DNA from: Notospermus geniculatus
Lineage: Eukaryota > Nemertea > Pilidiophora > Heteronemertea > Lineidae
NCBI GenBank assembly: GCA_002633025.1
Contig: NMRB01001272.1
Location: 43,533 to 107,532, forward strand
Length of the DNA: 64,000 nt
Reading direction: 5' to 3'
Part shown: piece after piece, positions 1 to 9,949 of the stretch
How positions within the stretch are numbered: position 1 is the stretch's first letter
How the letters are laid out: each line of letters starts with the position of its first letter
Notes under the pieces: model-generated
Database searches by the model: none
What the model was told of the DNA's origin: nothing
The model's input: only the letters and a program-made list of their open reading frames with translations
Translations under genes and position numbers: made by a program

Positions 1-340
1 TTGAGAACCGCAAGGCGCCCGTCAATTTTTTTTTCACGAGAATTGGCAGAAAAAAATCGTGCGAAAGCCCGCCCGGTCACCGGCAGGAGCCCGCACAGGA
101 CCCGTAGGGGGGACACTGGGACCTTCTACGGGCTTTCTACGGCCTACCGGTCAGATGAAAACGCCGGGAGAATTGGAAGCAGCCAGCTAATCAATGCGGC
201 GCCCGTACGGCTGGTGAAAAATGTCCGGTGCCCGTGGCAACCGTGAGGGAACCGGCCGGGCACCGTACGAAATTGGCTGAAATTGGTCAAAATGTCTGTT
301 TTTACTCGCCGTACGGGCCCCGGAGTGGATATGTGACCTA
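1..340. repeat. GC-rich unclassified repeat-like block
   Basis: This stretch is far richer in G+C than the DNA that follows. It reuses short words: CCGTACGG-like sites near 204, 263 and 311, CTACGGGC and CTACGGCC near 127-146, and AATTGG near 41, 172, 271 and 284. No coding signal or terminal repeats are visible and the block may continue left of the window. It looks like the edge of a repetitive element, of no identifiable family. Confidence 0.4.
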
Positions 341-965
341 GGCATAAGTGTGATTCTATGATGGATAAAGTTGATGATGTGCAGTGAGATCAGTGTCAAC
401 ACGGATCACGATCATGAACATCAAGATAAGGTCAATACATCGTAAGATCAAGAAGATGAGGAAATTGTAAGGTCGTAAACGATTAGTGATAAAGGTTGTG
501 TTTACAATTGTCGTGTACGATTTAGTCCGGATCAGAAGTATTCGAATTTATGTCTATACATGTATCTCTAACATGGCTAACCCCGGTGTAATGTTTTTCA
601 GTATTCCGTGTCTGTGAGTGTTCCCTTTCTATTGTCTGACGAAATACATGTAGGCTGGGACTTGGGCAATAGGGCACACACAGAGAAAGATGTCGATCTA
701 TCTGCCTGTGTTTCCAAAGCATTACAGAGACACACAGAAACACTGGCAGATGTAACACCAGTGTAACGTTTTTGAATTTGTTCCCCATTTGTGAATGTTC
801 CCTTGCTACTGGCAATAGAGCACATACAGAGAAACGTGTCGATCTATCTGCCTGCCAGCGTNTGTAGGCCAGGTAACACACCCTTTTCTGTTGAGAAGAA
901 GCAATCAGATTTGGTACACCTCCAAGCATGAAGTCATGAAGAAAACGATAGGTTTAATCGTAGGA
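341..965. other. Gene-free 3' flank of the charged-protein gene
   Basis: Nothing coding is supported here. The stretch holds an imperfect direct duplication (584-853, listed separately) and one undetermined base at 862. A minus-strand ATTAAA lies at 953-958, only 8 bases past the stop codon of the gene at 966-5126; it could be a poly(A) signal but would give an unusually short 3' UTR. Confidence 0.4.
584..853. repeat. Imperfect two-copy direct repeat
   Basis: Two units starting near 584 and 760 share the blocks GTGTAAYGTTTTT, GTGTTCCCTT/ATGTTCCCTT, GGCAATAGRGCACA and GTCGATCTATCTGCCTG. The first unit carries about 30 extra bases between the second and third blocks. The divergence suggests an old duplication. 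There is no reading frame of interest. Confidence 0.7.
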
Positions 966-2430
966 TTAGACGGTTTCTGTATTTTTCTGTCCCATGAGAA
1001 ACTTGAAGGGATTGCCAGAAATACTCCTGATTATTGGCTGTCTCTCATGTCTCTCTGTATACTCAACAGACGTGTAGCTCACCATGCTTAGGGTATCCTT
1101 CTTATCATCAGGAATATCGTCGAGGGTTTTGCCGGGTGTGGTGCTGCCACCTCGGCTGGCTGACTGTACTGGAGCACCAGCTCCAGCCCTAGCAGATGAA
1201 CTTTTCCTGCTTGGTTGCGATGGAGATGCACCAGTTGCCTTAACATCTTTCGATGAAGGCCCAGGCTTGGAGCCGTACAGCAGGCTAGGTTTTGTAACAC
1301 TAATAGATCGCCCTCTATTTTCAACTTTTGTTCCCCTTTGCACGCCTTCAGATTTAGCCCTTACGAGTTTTCTGTCAGGTCGCTTCCCAGCCCCTTGACC
1401 TGTATATGACGCCAGCTGAGGCGTTGTTCGATCACTTCCCTCTTTACTACTGACACTTGGACCCTTCTTTCCAGGTTTCACACTCGGTGCTACTCCCTCC
1501 TTACCACTTCCAGGTCTACCCTCACCTACAGAATTCGCTTCGGATTCAACCTTCTTGAGGTCACTCCCTGCACCAATGCCATCATCTACTGATTCTTGTC
1601 CAGATTCAACCCTCCCCACTACATCCTTTTCAGGCTGACCACTACCAACAGATTTTACACTATCTTCAACACTCTGCTCTTTAGCACTTTCTGCCACACT
1701 TTCATCTGCAGTTTTCAATTCAGGTTCAACGCTCTCTTTAGCCTTTTCAACATAACCTTCTTCAACACGCTTATCAGATACAACCTTTTCTTCCATTGCC
1801 TTTTCTTTGGTTCCTTCATCTACTGACTTTGACTCATCAGGTTTACCCTCAACATTTGACACCACACCATCAGATTCAACAAGGTGGGGATCTTTATCAT
1901 GATCTGATTCTGACTTCTCTTCCTTTACAGCTCTTTCCAATTCACCCTCCTTGGGACCTGACTCAGCACCAGCAACATTCACCTTATTTTCCAACTTTTT
2001 CTCTTTAACCTGAACAACCTTCTCTTTCTTCTTTTCCAGCTTTTCTTTCTTCTTCTGTAACTTCTTTTCTTTCTTCAACTTCTTCTTCACTTTCTCTTCT
2101 TCGCTTTCAGAAGAAGAAGAGCTTGAACTTGAAGAAGATGAACTTTTTGCTTCCTTTCTGCTCTTTTTCTTCGGTTTTTCCCCTTCTTCTTTTACCTTGT
2201 CTCCTGTTTCTCCAACTCCATCCTCGTCCCCAGGAGCTGAAGACTTTCCTGCCTCATTTGCCTCCGTAAAGGAAGCATCTTTGCTCTCTTTCTCAAATTC
2301 TTCATCAGAGTAACTCGTCTTCTTCTTGACACTTTCGTCATCTTTTGATGACTTTCCTTCACTGTCTTTTTCAAACTCTTCTTCTGAGTATTCATGTGTC
2401 CCCCTTTGTTTTTCGCTGTCCTCGACAACC
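966..2430 (-). CDS. Charged-protein gene, terminal exon 7
   Basis: A 1465-base last exon with 487 codons and a TAA stop at 966-968, following a CTTATTTCAG acceptor. It contains the EEFE repeats, the 12-serine run, the Lys/Glu block, the acidic Ser/Val/Glu-rich middle and a basic Ser-rich C-terminal part. The open antisense frames seen across it are composition shadows. Confidence 0.9.
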
Positions 2431-5126
2431 CTGAAATAAGAAAGGGGAAAGGAAGTGAATAGAGAAGATTAGCACCGGAGTATTTCTTGAGTGAAAAGAA
2501 CTTACATGTAGTCATGGTAGTGTTAAGTCAGTCACCCCAACACTGTACAGCAGATAAATGTATACATGTACCTCAGTGGAAAATATGCAAGACACATGCG
2601 ACACCTTGCCTTCAATGAGCGTGCTCCAAAGGTTTCAGAAGAAATACATTTTTGAGAGCATAACCCTGGACATCTAATTTAATATTGGTACGTAATTTCA
2701 AAATATAGGCTGTGAAATGAAGGGGCATTTTTGTTCAAAATTCTTTGATAACGTATGTCAAGAAGTCTCACATCTGAAGCAGTGAACTCTGGGGACGGGA
2801 TCCTGAGGGTGATTTGTGTGGAGTTCCTGTTTTACGTTCTTCTTCTTCTTCTTCTTCACGGCGTTGTTTTTCGTCAGACTCAGCTCGCTGGAAACATGGA
2901 AATTGAGTGTCAAGTGCACTGGTCCCTTACCATGCTTACCCACATGTGCTAATCAATGACAACATCGGAAACAGTGACCGGGACGTGTAAAACTGAATTA
3001 TGTACAACCCCAACAACTGAGGGTTGTAAAAGGCACATTACACAGTCATCAAAACTGTTGGACGTCAACCGCTCCTGTTCAAAACGGTCATACCTTTCTA
3101 CCAAGCAACACATCTCCCCAACCCTTTCAAGAATTCATTACTAACCTTTTTTGAACTCTCAGCCAGTTTCTGTAGACGTGGACTCTCATTACAGCTGCCA
3201 CTATCAAGACCTTGATCTTTATAGTATCTAATAAAGTTTTCGGAGTGAAGCGCACAGCCAACATGGCGACTGTAGTTTTGGATCTTCCCTGTGTTTGTGT
3301 TGAGAGGAATGTCCCCACAATATGGTCGATACCGATGGATGATATATAGTTTTTCCAAGGGCAGACTTTCCAAGACTTGACTTGCATTCGCAGAAAGCCT
3401 CTGTGTCTCACGGTGGCCAACCACACGACGAGAGTTCTGGATAAGCTGAGGCCGCACATTGTATGGACTTTTGCTAAAACAGAAGGGAAAAACAGGCTGA
3501 TGTCATCTGATAATTTCTTCTTGAATTTAATTCTGGCACAGACTACATGTAGGCCTACTAACAAAATCAAACAAACCTTCGTTGGTCTTCCTTACGATTT
3601 TCTTTATTCTTCTGATTTTTCTTGAACTGTTTCTCAAGTTCTGTGTTCTCTAGAACCCGGTAGACATAATCGTACATGTGCTAAGAAAAGAATAGAAAAT
3701 TGTGATAACATACCGGTATGCGGGATTCAACGGCAAGTCTACATACTGAGGGCTGTTTTACAATTCTGGGTTCAAGTATCGGCCTTGTCAATTGCGTTTC
3801 ATACGAAATAAACAGATATATATATTTGTTGTACGGTAATGTTCTGAGAGGTATCGCACTTTTCTAGGGACCGTGAACAACACGGAGACAACACGACGGA
3901 TGTGTTACCTTTGTATTGATTCACTCTTGTCATACATGTCATAATAACGGCCGCCCGTACATGTAGTCGCGGCGGACATGTTAGTTCCCTGTGCTTAGTG
4001 TAGGGGGCAACATCATACAGTCGCCCACACTGTTATGCACACAAAGTGATCTTACCATGCGCGGGGTTGTCCTGCTTGCCCCCTGGGTATCAAATCTATT
4101 CTCCCTTCTCTCATAGTTGATATAAAGCTCTCTGAAATAGGAAAGTACATTGAATTGACAAGGTGCTCCTCGATGAAAATTGTGGAAGCTGTCAAAGGCA
4201 GTTTGGGCAGAATCACGAACACTACCGGTACGTCACAGGCCAGATTCAAGTCTATGGAAGTTGTATTAAAACTTACAGTTTTTTCTTAACGATCCTTGGG
4301 ATGTCATTGACATCTCGCCTCCTTGCTGATTTTGATGTCATTCTCCTGATGATATAGATAGCCTGCTATGATTTCTCACCACTTCGTCACTTCTTACTCC
4401 TGAGATGACTGACTGTAAATTAGAGACAAGAAAATACTTTGGGTCTACTATCCTTCACTGTGTCAGTATAGGCCTAAATGGCAGAGAGGCCATCCTCTAC
4501 TCGACATTGTAGGTTTTCGTCAGAGAGAGAATTTCAACCACACAACACGAATAACATAGTATACGAAAGATCTAGCCTAGGCAGGCCTACACTCAGAGTA
4601 GACAGCTTCTGATTATACTATATGCCTTGGCCACGCCCTGTTGCCTGTCAACCACTGCAAAAGGCACCCCCTGTGGCCATATACGGTGGTCAAGATCAAG
4701 ATCATGATATTGACATACAATGTATAGGCCTAGTACATGTGATGAGTTTTACCAGCAGCCATCTTCCCATCGGTCATCATCACCATGAGAATTTTTTTCT
4801 AGACGAGTGACATATGATTGGTTCTCCCATCCCCAGTGGCGGGAATCCCCATGACGATGACCTAATTTTGGCAAGACGGCTGCTAGGAAACTCATGAGCC
4901 TGCCTATGTGTACCCTGACGTACATGTAGATATGCCTACAGTATGCGATTGGATTCAGTCTCTATGTTTGCATTTGCCTATTTGCCTGATATTTACCGAT
5001 ACGGTAAAGTCGAATATTTCACATGTAACAATAAACTGACATTAAAGTTCAACAAAAAGGAACACAGACGACCACAAGAAATCGGTTTCTTCAGTCAGAA
5101 CGAAGTCGTACTCACACAGCCGCCAT
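966..5126 (-). CDS. Charged low-complexity protein of unknown family (7 exons, 722 aa)
   Basis: Coding exons in transcript order are 5126-5116, 4345-4277, 4131-4056, 3680-3577, 3473-3146, 2887-2772 and 2430-966. All introns are GT-AG and the phases join into one 2169-nt frame, which is the main support. The N-terminal third (residues 1-196) is globular-looking and basic, with a Tyr/Cys-rich stretch around residues 125-170. Residues 197-235 are Glu/Arg-rich. Two copies of Y-S-[ED]-E-E-F-E-K-[DE]-S lie near 249-258 and 275-284. A run of 12 serines (331-342) precedes a Lys/Glu-rich helix-like block (about 348-385). An acidic Ser/Glu/Val-rich tail follows, then a basic Ser-rich region and a short C-terminus ending E-T-V. 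I do not recognise the family. Similar acidic EEFE repeats occur in several cilium- or cytoskeleton-associated proteins, but that is too weak to assign a role. There is no signal peptide or membrane segment. Start chosen for its ATGGCGGC context and matching phase; an in-frame ATG at 4341 would give 717 aa. Confidence 0.85.
2772..2887 (-). CDS. Charged-protein gene, exon 6
   Basis: 116 bases between a GTTTCCAG acceptor and a GTGAGA donor. It encodes R-A-E-S-D-E-K-Q-R-R then a run of Glu and a Ser/Pro-rich stretch. It ends AT, completed by G of exon 7 to make Met. Confidence 0.83.
3146..3473 (-). CDS. Charged-protein gene, exon 5
   Basis: 328 bases between a TGTTTTAG acceptor and a GTTAGT donor. 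It carries the least repetitive part of the protein, including L-E-K-L-Y-I-I-H-R-Y-R-P-Y-C, the part most useful for a homology search. It ends in phase 0. Confidence 0.87.
3577..3680 (-). CDS. Charged-protein gene, exon 4
   Basis: 104 bases between a TTTTCTTAG acceptor and a GTTTGT donor. It encodes M-Y-D-Y-V-Y-R-V-L-E-N-T-E-L-E-K-Q followed by a Lys/Asn-rich stretch, probably helical. It ends in phase 2, completed by the first C of exon 5 to make Ser. Confidence 0.87.
4056..4131 (-). CDS. Charged-protein gene, exon 3
   Basis: 76 bases between a CCTATTTCAG acceptor and a GTAAGA donor. It begins E-L-Y-I-N-Y-E-R-R-E-N-R-F and ends in phase 0. Confidence 0.87.
4277..4345 (-). CDS. Charged-protein gene, exon 2
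   Basis: 69 bases between an ATATCATCAG acceptor and a GTAAGT donor. It encodes a basic segment (S-A-R-R-R-D-V-N-D-I-P-R-I-V-K-K-K). It contains an alternative in-frame start at 4341. Confidence 0.85.
5116..5126 (-). CDS. Charged-protein gene, exon 1 (11 coding bases)
   Basis: Start codon in the context ACAACATGGCGG, then only 11 coding bases before a GTGAGT donor. It ends in phase 2 (GT), which joins the first base of exon 2 to give Met-Ala-Ala-Val-Arg-Met. The 5' UTR upstream of 5126 has no visible limit. Confidence 0.75.
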
Positions 5127-5130
5127 GTTG
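5116..5130 (-). promoter_or_regulatory. YY1-like site overlapping the start codon
   Basis: Read on the minus strand the sequence is ACAACATGGCGGCTG, which fits the metazoan YY1 consensus AANATGGCGGC. In animal promoters this element often lies just downstream of the transcription start and supplies the initiator ATG. The match is seen; its function here is inferred. Confidence 0.5.
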
Positions 5131-5409
5131 TAAACAAAGTTTGTCCAGCTAGGAGATGGTCTGGTTCAACTGACCTACTCCAGATGGCGCTTGTTGTGGT
5201 GACAATTGATGTTTTGGAGAATACTAGTAAATTGATTGTATTGTGTTGTATTTCTATTAATATTGTATTGCAGGTCTGGTAGTACACGCTCAATCTCACA
5301 GGGGCTCTATACAATGAAGCATGCATTGCATGGCGTGGTCGTGGGTGTGTTTCAGAGGTGCAAAAAGCACATATCCCCCGGTAATAACACCCCCCCCCCC
5401 CCGGTCTCC

Positions 5410-5417
5410 TGACGTCA
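5410..5417. promoter_or_regulatory. CRE palindrome TGACGTCA upstream of the charged-protein gene
   Basis: An exact TGACGTCA, the CREB/ATF site, lies 284 bases upstream of the start codon at 5126 on the minus strand. A poly-C run (about 5388-5402) sits beside it. Location fits a proximal promoter element; use is inferred. Confidence 0.45.
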
Positions 5418-6995
5418 GTATACCTCGGAGAAAACTCACAAAGGATACAGCTTCACAGAAGACATGATTTTGCATTTTACATTTCAACACTCTCTCAGGA
5501 AGTCAAATCTCGATCAAATCTCACTATTAACAAGGTACATACCTACCGTTTTGAAGCTGGGAATGTACACATTCAAAATAAACCACAACTAATTTCATAT
5601 CTCCACATCCGGTAGTTTTGTCACTCGAAGTCAAGGAAACACCCGATTTTTCCCTCTGCGACCAATAGCTGGCCAGGTTATCAGGCCCGACGATCGATCA
5701 ATGGCCAGTTGTTAGATTTTCAAAAATTGCTAATCGCTGAACCCTTTTCTATGGCAATTATTAACACAGGCAGGTGTGGTATTTTCCGGGTCATTCCAAG
5801 ACAGGAACTCGAAACCCTGAATTAACACCATTTACCGGTCCTAAAATGACGGAAATTCTCTGAGCACACCATTGAAAAGATAACTTTAATTGAACAGCTG
5901 ATTGGAACGCAGCAGCCATTTTAGCGGCCATGTTCGACGCCATTGATTTTGGTGTTCATTTTGATGTGCGGCCAGTTAATTGCTATCATTGCCAATCAGC
6001 AGACGGTATTTTTCCCCAAGGACAGCTGGGACGTACTGAATGGATGCGGAAGACAATTCAAGGAACCCAAAAGCAGGCTTTGTAGGAGCACAGAATGAGT
6101 ACAACAGGTTGACGTTAATGAGTTCGGCATAGCCACGTGCTGAAACACAATTTGAACTCCTCCAATGTTGGAGCAATTGTTTGCATTGTCGACATGCTGG
6201 ACACTAGTTGACATACTTGAGTCAATTTTGGTACTCGGATCTCGGATTCATCTAGAGTGCCTCGATTGTGTGAAAGTAGATTGTCTCCAGGTTTTCATTT
6301 TCTTTTATTTGAAAAATCTGAATGATGTGATGCACAATTTCCACTGTTTCATCAATTCCCAAATAAAACAATTGCAGGATTTTCATCAAAATACGGCGAC
6401 ATACCCCATTAAAGACACGGGGATTACTCTGTTTCAAGGTCATGGGCTAGACAAAAGTGTATTCTGTACCAGACAAAGATGCGAGCCTGACACCCCAATG
6501 CTGGACCACGCAGGGGGTTAACAATAGCGTTAGGTCATTATGAGGAAGTCCATGCTCTGATTATTCAATGGTTTAAGATCATTACGAAGAAATTGTCTAA
6601 AATAGTAGGGGTTTCGGTTCACAATTCTTAAGCAGAAGACGCTGCAGGAACACGGTTAATATTTCAAAGGGTGTTGAAGGTCATTTAGTTTGGTGTGTAC
6701 AGTTTCTGTACCCTTGTCTTTTAAGTTTGCCGCCAGGCAAATGTCTTTCTAGAAATACCACTGAGCGGTCTATAAATCCTCAAATAAGGACTGCCATTGG
6801 GGCTTCTATCATTTTTAAAGAAAATTCGAACAATTTGATATCACTAAAGAATGTAAATTATTTTTCTTAGATGATTTGGCTTTTGGCTAGCTCTGCAACA
6901 ATGAAAGAAGCATCGTGCATGAAGATGACACCTTGGCACTTGGAAATGGGCTTAACCATTGGAGGCACAGCGTCATGAATCGAGCCAATCTGGTA

Positions 6996-7108
6996 TTCAT
7001 AAAAGTTAGCAAATGCTTTTACTGAAGATTTGCACAGCAGTGTCCAATGTAAATGTATTACATGTATAAAATTTAATATAGTAAAAGCATTTGCTAGCTT
7101 TTATAAAT
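6996..7108. mobile_element. Foldback MITE, family 'AGCAAATGCTTTTA', copy 1
   Basis: Arms ATAAAAGTTAGCAAATGC (from 6999) and the complementary GCATTTGCTAGCTTTTAT (to 7105) enclose about 70 bases. A second copy with the same arms and a similar loop lies at 56006-56118, so this is a family rather than a chance hairpin. Confidence 0.75.
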
Positions 7109-9207
7109 ATCAGTCATTATGGTGATTTAAATCAATAAAATCGGACAAATTCCGCTTGAAAGCTCATTTCAGCCTCAACCCCCCTCATTCCCAGAGATAC
7201 GTGTCATAAAACTTGGACCCTATTGTGTAAAGTGTTGAAGATAGTACCACAGTCTCTGGCTTCAACATCGAATACCATGTTTAGTGCAATAAATATCCGG
7301 GAATTATGGTATATCCAGAGACTATCGCAGGCAATAGACCCAAGCCATATCTCAAATGCAGGCCATTTCTATTTGCCACTTTATAAAGGACGTTAAACCA
7401 TCGGATTTAGCTGCAAATGATAGGTTTTGAGAACGCATGAGGCTAAACATAGCTGCTTGAAATATGTCATTTCATTTTCAATAATCCACGGCGTTTGGGA
7501 CCATTCTGTAATCTGCTGCGGTCCGGCAGCAGGAATGAAGGCCACACCATTTAGATTCTTCGGTTTAACCAGATCAGCTGGGCTTTAGTTCGAAGACTGA
7601 CTCTGCATGTCGCACGATGGACACTAGCTTCTGAAATTTCTGAACACCTTCAAGGAACATATTGGGTGCTTTCGCTCAACACTCACCTCAACACGCTCAT
7701 CATTCCGGGACATGAAGCCAAAAACACCTTTTGCTTGGCCTTACGTGATCCTGGTATCTTAGCCGATTTTATCCAACTATCCAAGGGTCATTGCTCAAAA
7801 TGTGAAAGGTATTGTTCTACTGAAGTCGGTCGGCAATAACACTTAAGAGAATGGGCAAGTTGGAATTCAGAATTAGGGTTGAAAAATGTCTATTTAATAT
7901 TATTTTGGTGCAGGAATTAAATATGCAGATTTAGAAGCTGTAAAGTGATATTTCTGTGCGAAGCTCTGGGGAGTTAGTGGGTATAACGACCCTCTCTGCC
8001 CGATTAATTTTTTTTTCATCAAGTGTCTGAGAAAATACTTCATTTTCTGTAACCTGGTGGGAACACTCTTGATCTATCTGGATCGGTTCATTCAATGGTT
8101 TGTGCATGTTTATGTTTTCGTACATATACATTTTTGTATATACATGTATGTACGCCGCGTGACAGCTGTCATGCAATTGGTGATGCTGGCCGAATTAAGA
8201 TGCAATGTCGAAATGAGTTGAAGGACTGGTCCGTTTATTGTAAGAAATAACTCTGAATATTATCTCCGTTTTCAACAGGAAGAAACGATATACGAATCCA
8301 CAAACTCAATCAAGAACCATTTCCGTGTAACATCCGACCCTGCGGCGCAGTCACGTGACCTCATGAGCGCTATGGCATTTTAATCCTCGGAGGCAGGCGG
8401 GCTGGTCGGATGAAGTTTTAACCTGTTTGACTCAGATTTGGAGATCCTGTCCAGACGTGCCAGACGCTGGTGGGGTTCCGACAAAGGAGCTCACCTTGGA
8501 GTATTTACCTCCAGGCCTGTTTATCATTTATTTCAAAGGAATTGTCCACTTTGTGATATCGCAATTTTACATGGCAGCTGTCACGTTTGGAATTTAGTTC
8601 GATATTTTTGTGCCAGGTGTCACTGCCAAATACGCTGTATGCTGTTTGTGACGAGCAAAAAGTTTGAGTTGAATGTAGCCGTATAAAAAGTCTTTCTTAC
8701 AAGTTAGGCTTTTTAATTTTTAGGTCCCCTCACTTCAGGACTTACCCGAAGGTCGCATTGCAAAACCAATGATCATGCGACGCCAGGACAGTGATTATGT
8801 ACTTTAGTGACTGGCGTCAAATCCTTAATTAGAACGGAATGACGATAAACACGTCGCTGAATTGCTAAACAATATGTATCACCTTTATAGCAGGGAGATT
8901 TTAATAAGATTATAAAGCTCCTGTCAGTACAAACCGTTTAAAAACGTATGAACAATGGACGAAATTGTCTCTGCATGCAGTCGAACGGAAACGATTTTGA
9001 CGATTTCCTACCAGCAGGATTTTGTTCGAAAGCTAAAAACCATTGAATGTTTCCATGCAATTATGAGTATGACGCTCATTAAAGACTGGCTTTTTATATA
9101 TACATGTACATCAACATGGCGTCAATCGGTGCGGTTGTCAAAAAATCCCCTCCGCTGCGACCAATTGTTTTTCTTACTGTCGACACTGACCAACTGGCAT
9201 CGATAAT

Positions 9208-9949
9208 CCGCCTAAATTTGTAGGTCAACGACTGCGAATTAGTCTTTTGACGCCATCACAGGTTTTGTTGGTTAATTGCACCCCCTACCGACAGGGGTCT
9301 TCTTCGCTCGTGTGATTGCTGGTGTAGGAATTATCACATAGCGAAGGACATTTCCAATGCTATTTGCTCTGAGGGACCTTGGCAACGTCGGTTCTGATAA
9401 CTGGGTAAGGCTACTACCTCATCTTTGTGACTTTCGTGTCCCGACACAAATCACACATGCGATTTCCATTAAATTTACGGCCCCGGCCTCAGAAAATTTG
9501 TTGCATAGATCCTTCCTACTATTACATGTACTTTTCGACAATGCATCGACCACTTTTCTTTTTTTTTTATAAATTAGGCAGAGAAAAAGGAAAACAATAG
9601 GATTGTGCCCAATATACATCTCAGCACTCTTATTTCGACCCCTATTTCAGGTTTTATAGATGGTCTGATGGGTAAGTGGAGTTTAAGAGATGTAAATATG
9701 ACTCATACTAAATTCGTAGGCCAATAACTGCGAATACAGTCGTTGACTCCATCACCAGAAAATTTTCCGTTCAACTGGATTACTTTTCGACAATGCATCG
9801 ACCTCTTTTCTATTTTTTATCAATTAGGCAGAGAAGGAAAACAATAGGATTATGCCCAATAAACATCTCAGCACTCTTATCTCGACCCCTGAATTTCTGG
9901 TCTTATAGGGGGGTCCTATGGGTCGGTGGAACATAAGATGTAAATGTAA
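9208..9949. repeat. Interleaved local duplications
   Basis: Block B (CTTTTCGACAATGCATCGAC, then AGGCAGAGAA, ACAATAGGATT, CATCTCAGCACTCTTAT and TCGACCCCT) occurs at 9530-9698 and 9782-9949, a period of about 252 bases. Block A (AAATTYGTAGG, ACTGCGAAT, CCATCAC) occurs at 9208-9285 and 9707-9785. The order is A, B, A, B, so a composite unit duplicated in tandem. Confidence 0.75.

Noticed and set aside
1084-1398. Open frames antisense to the charged-protein terminal exon
   Set aside because: Shadows produced by the Ser/Glu/Lys-rich coding strand.
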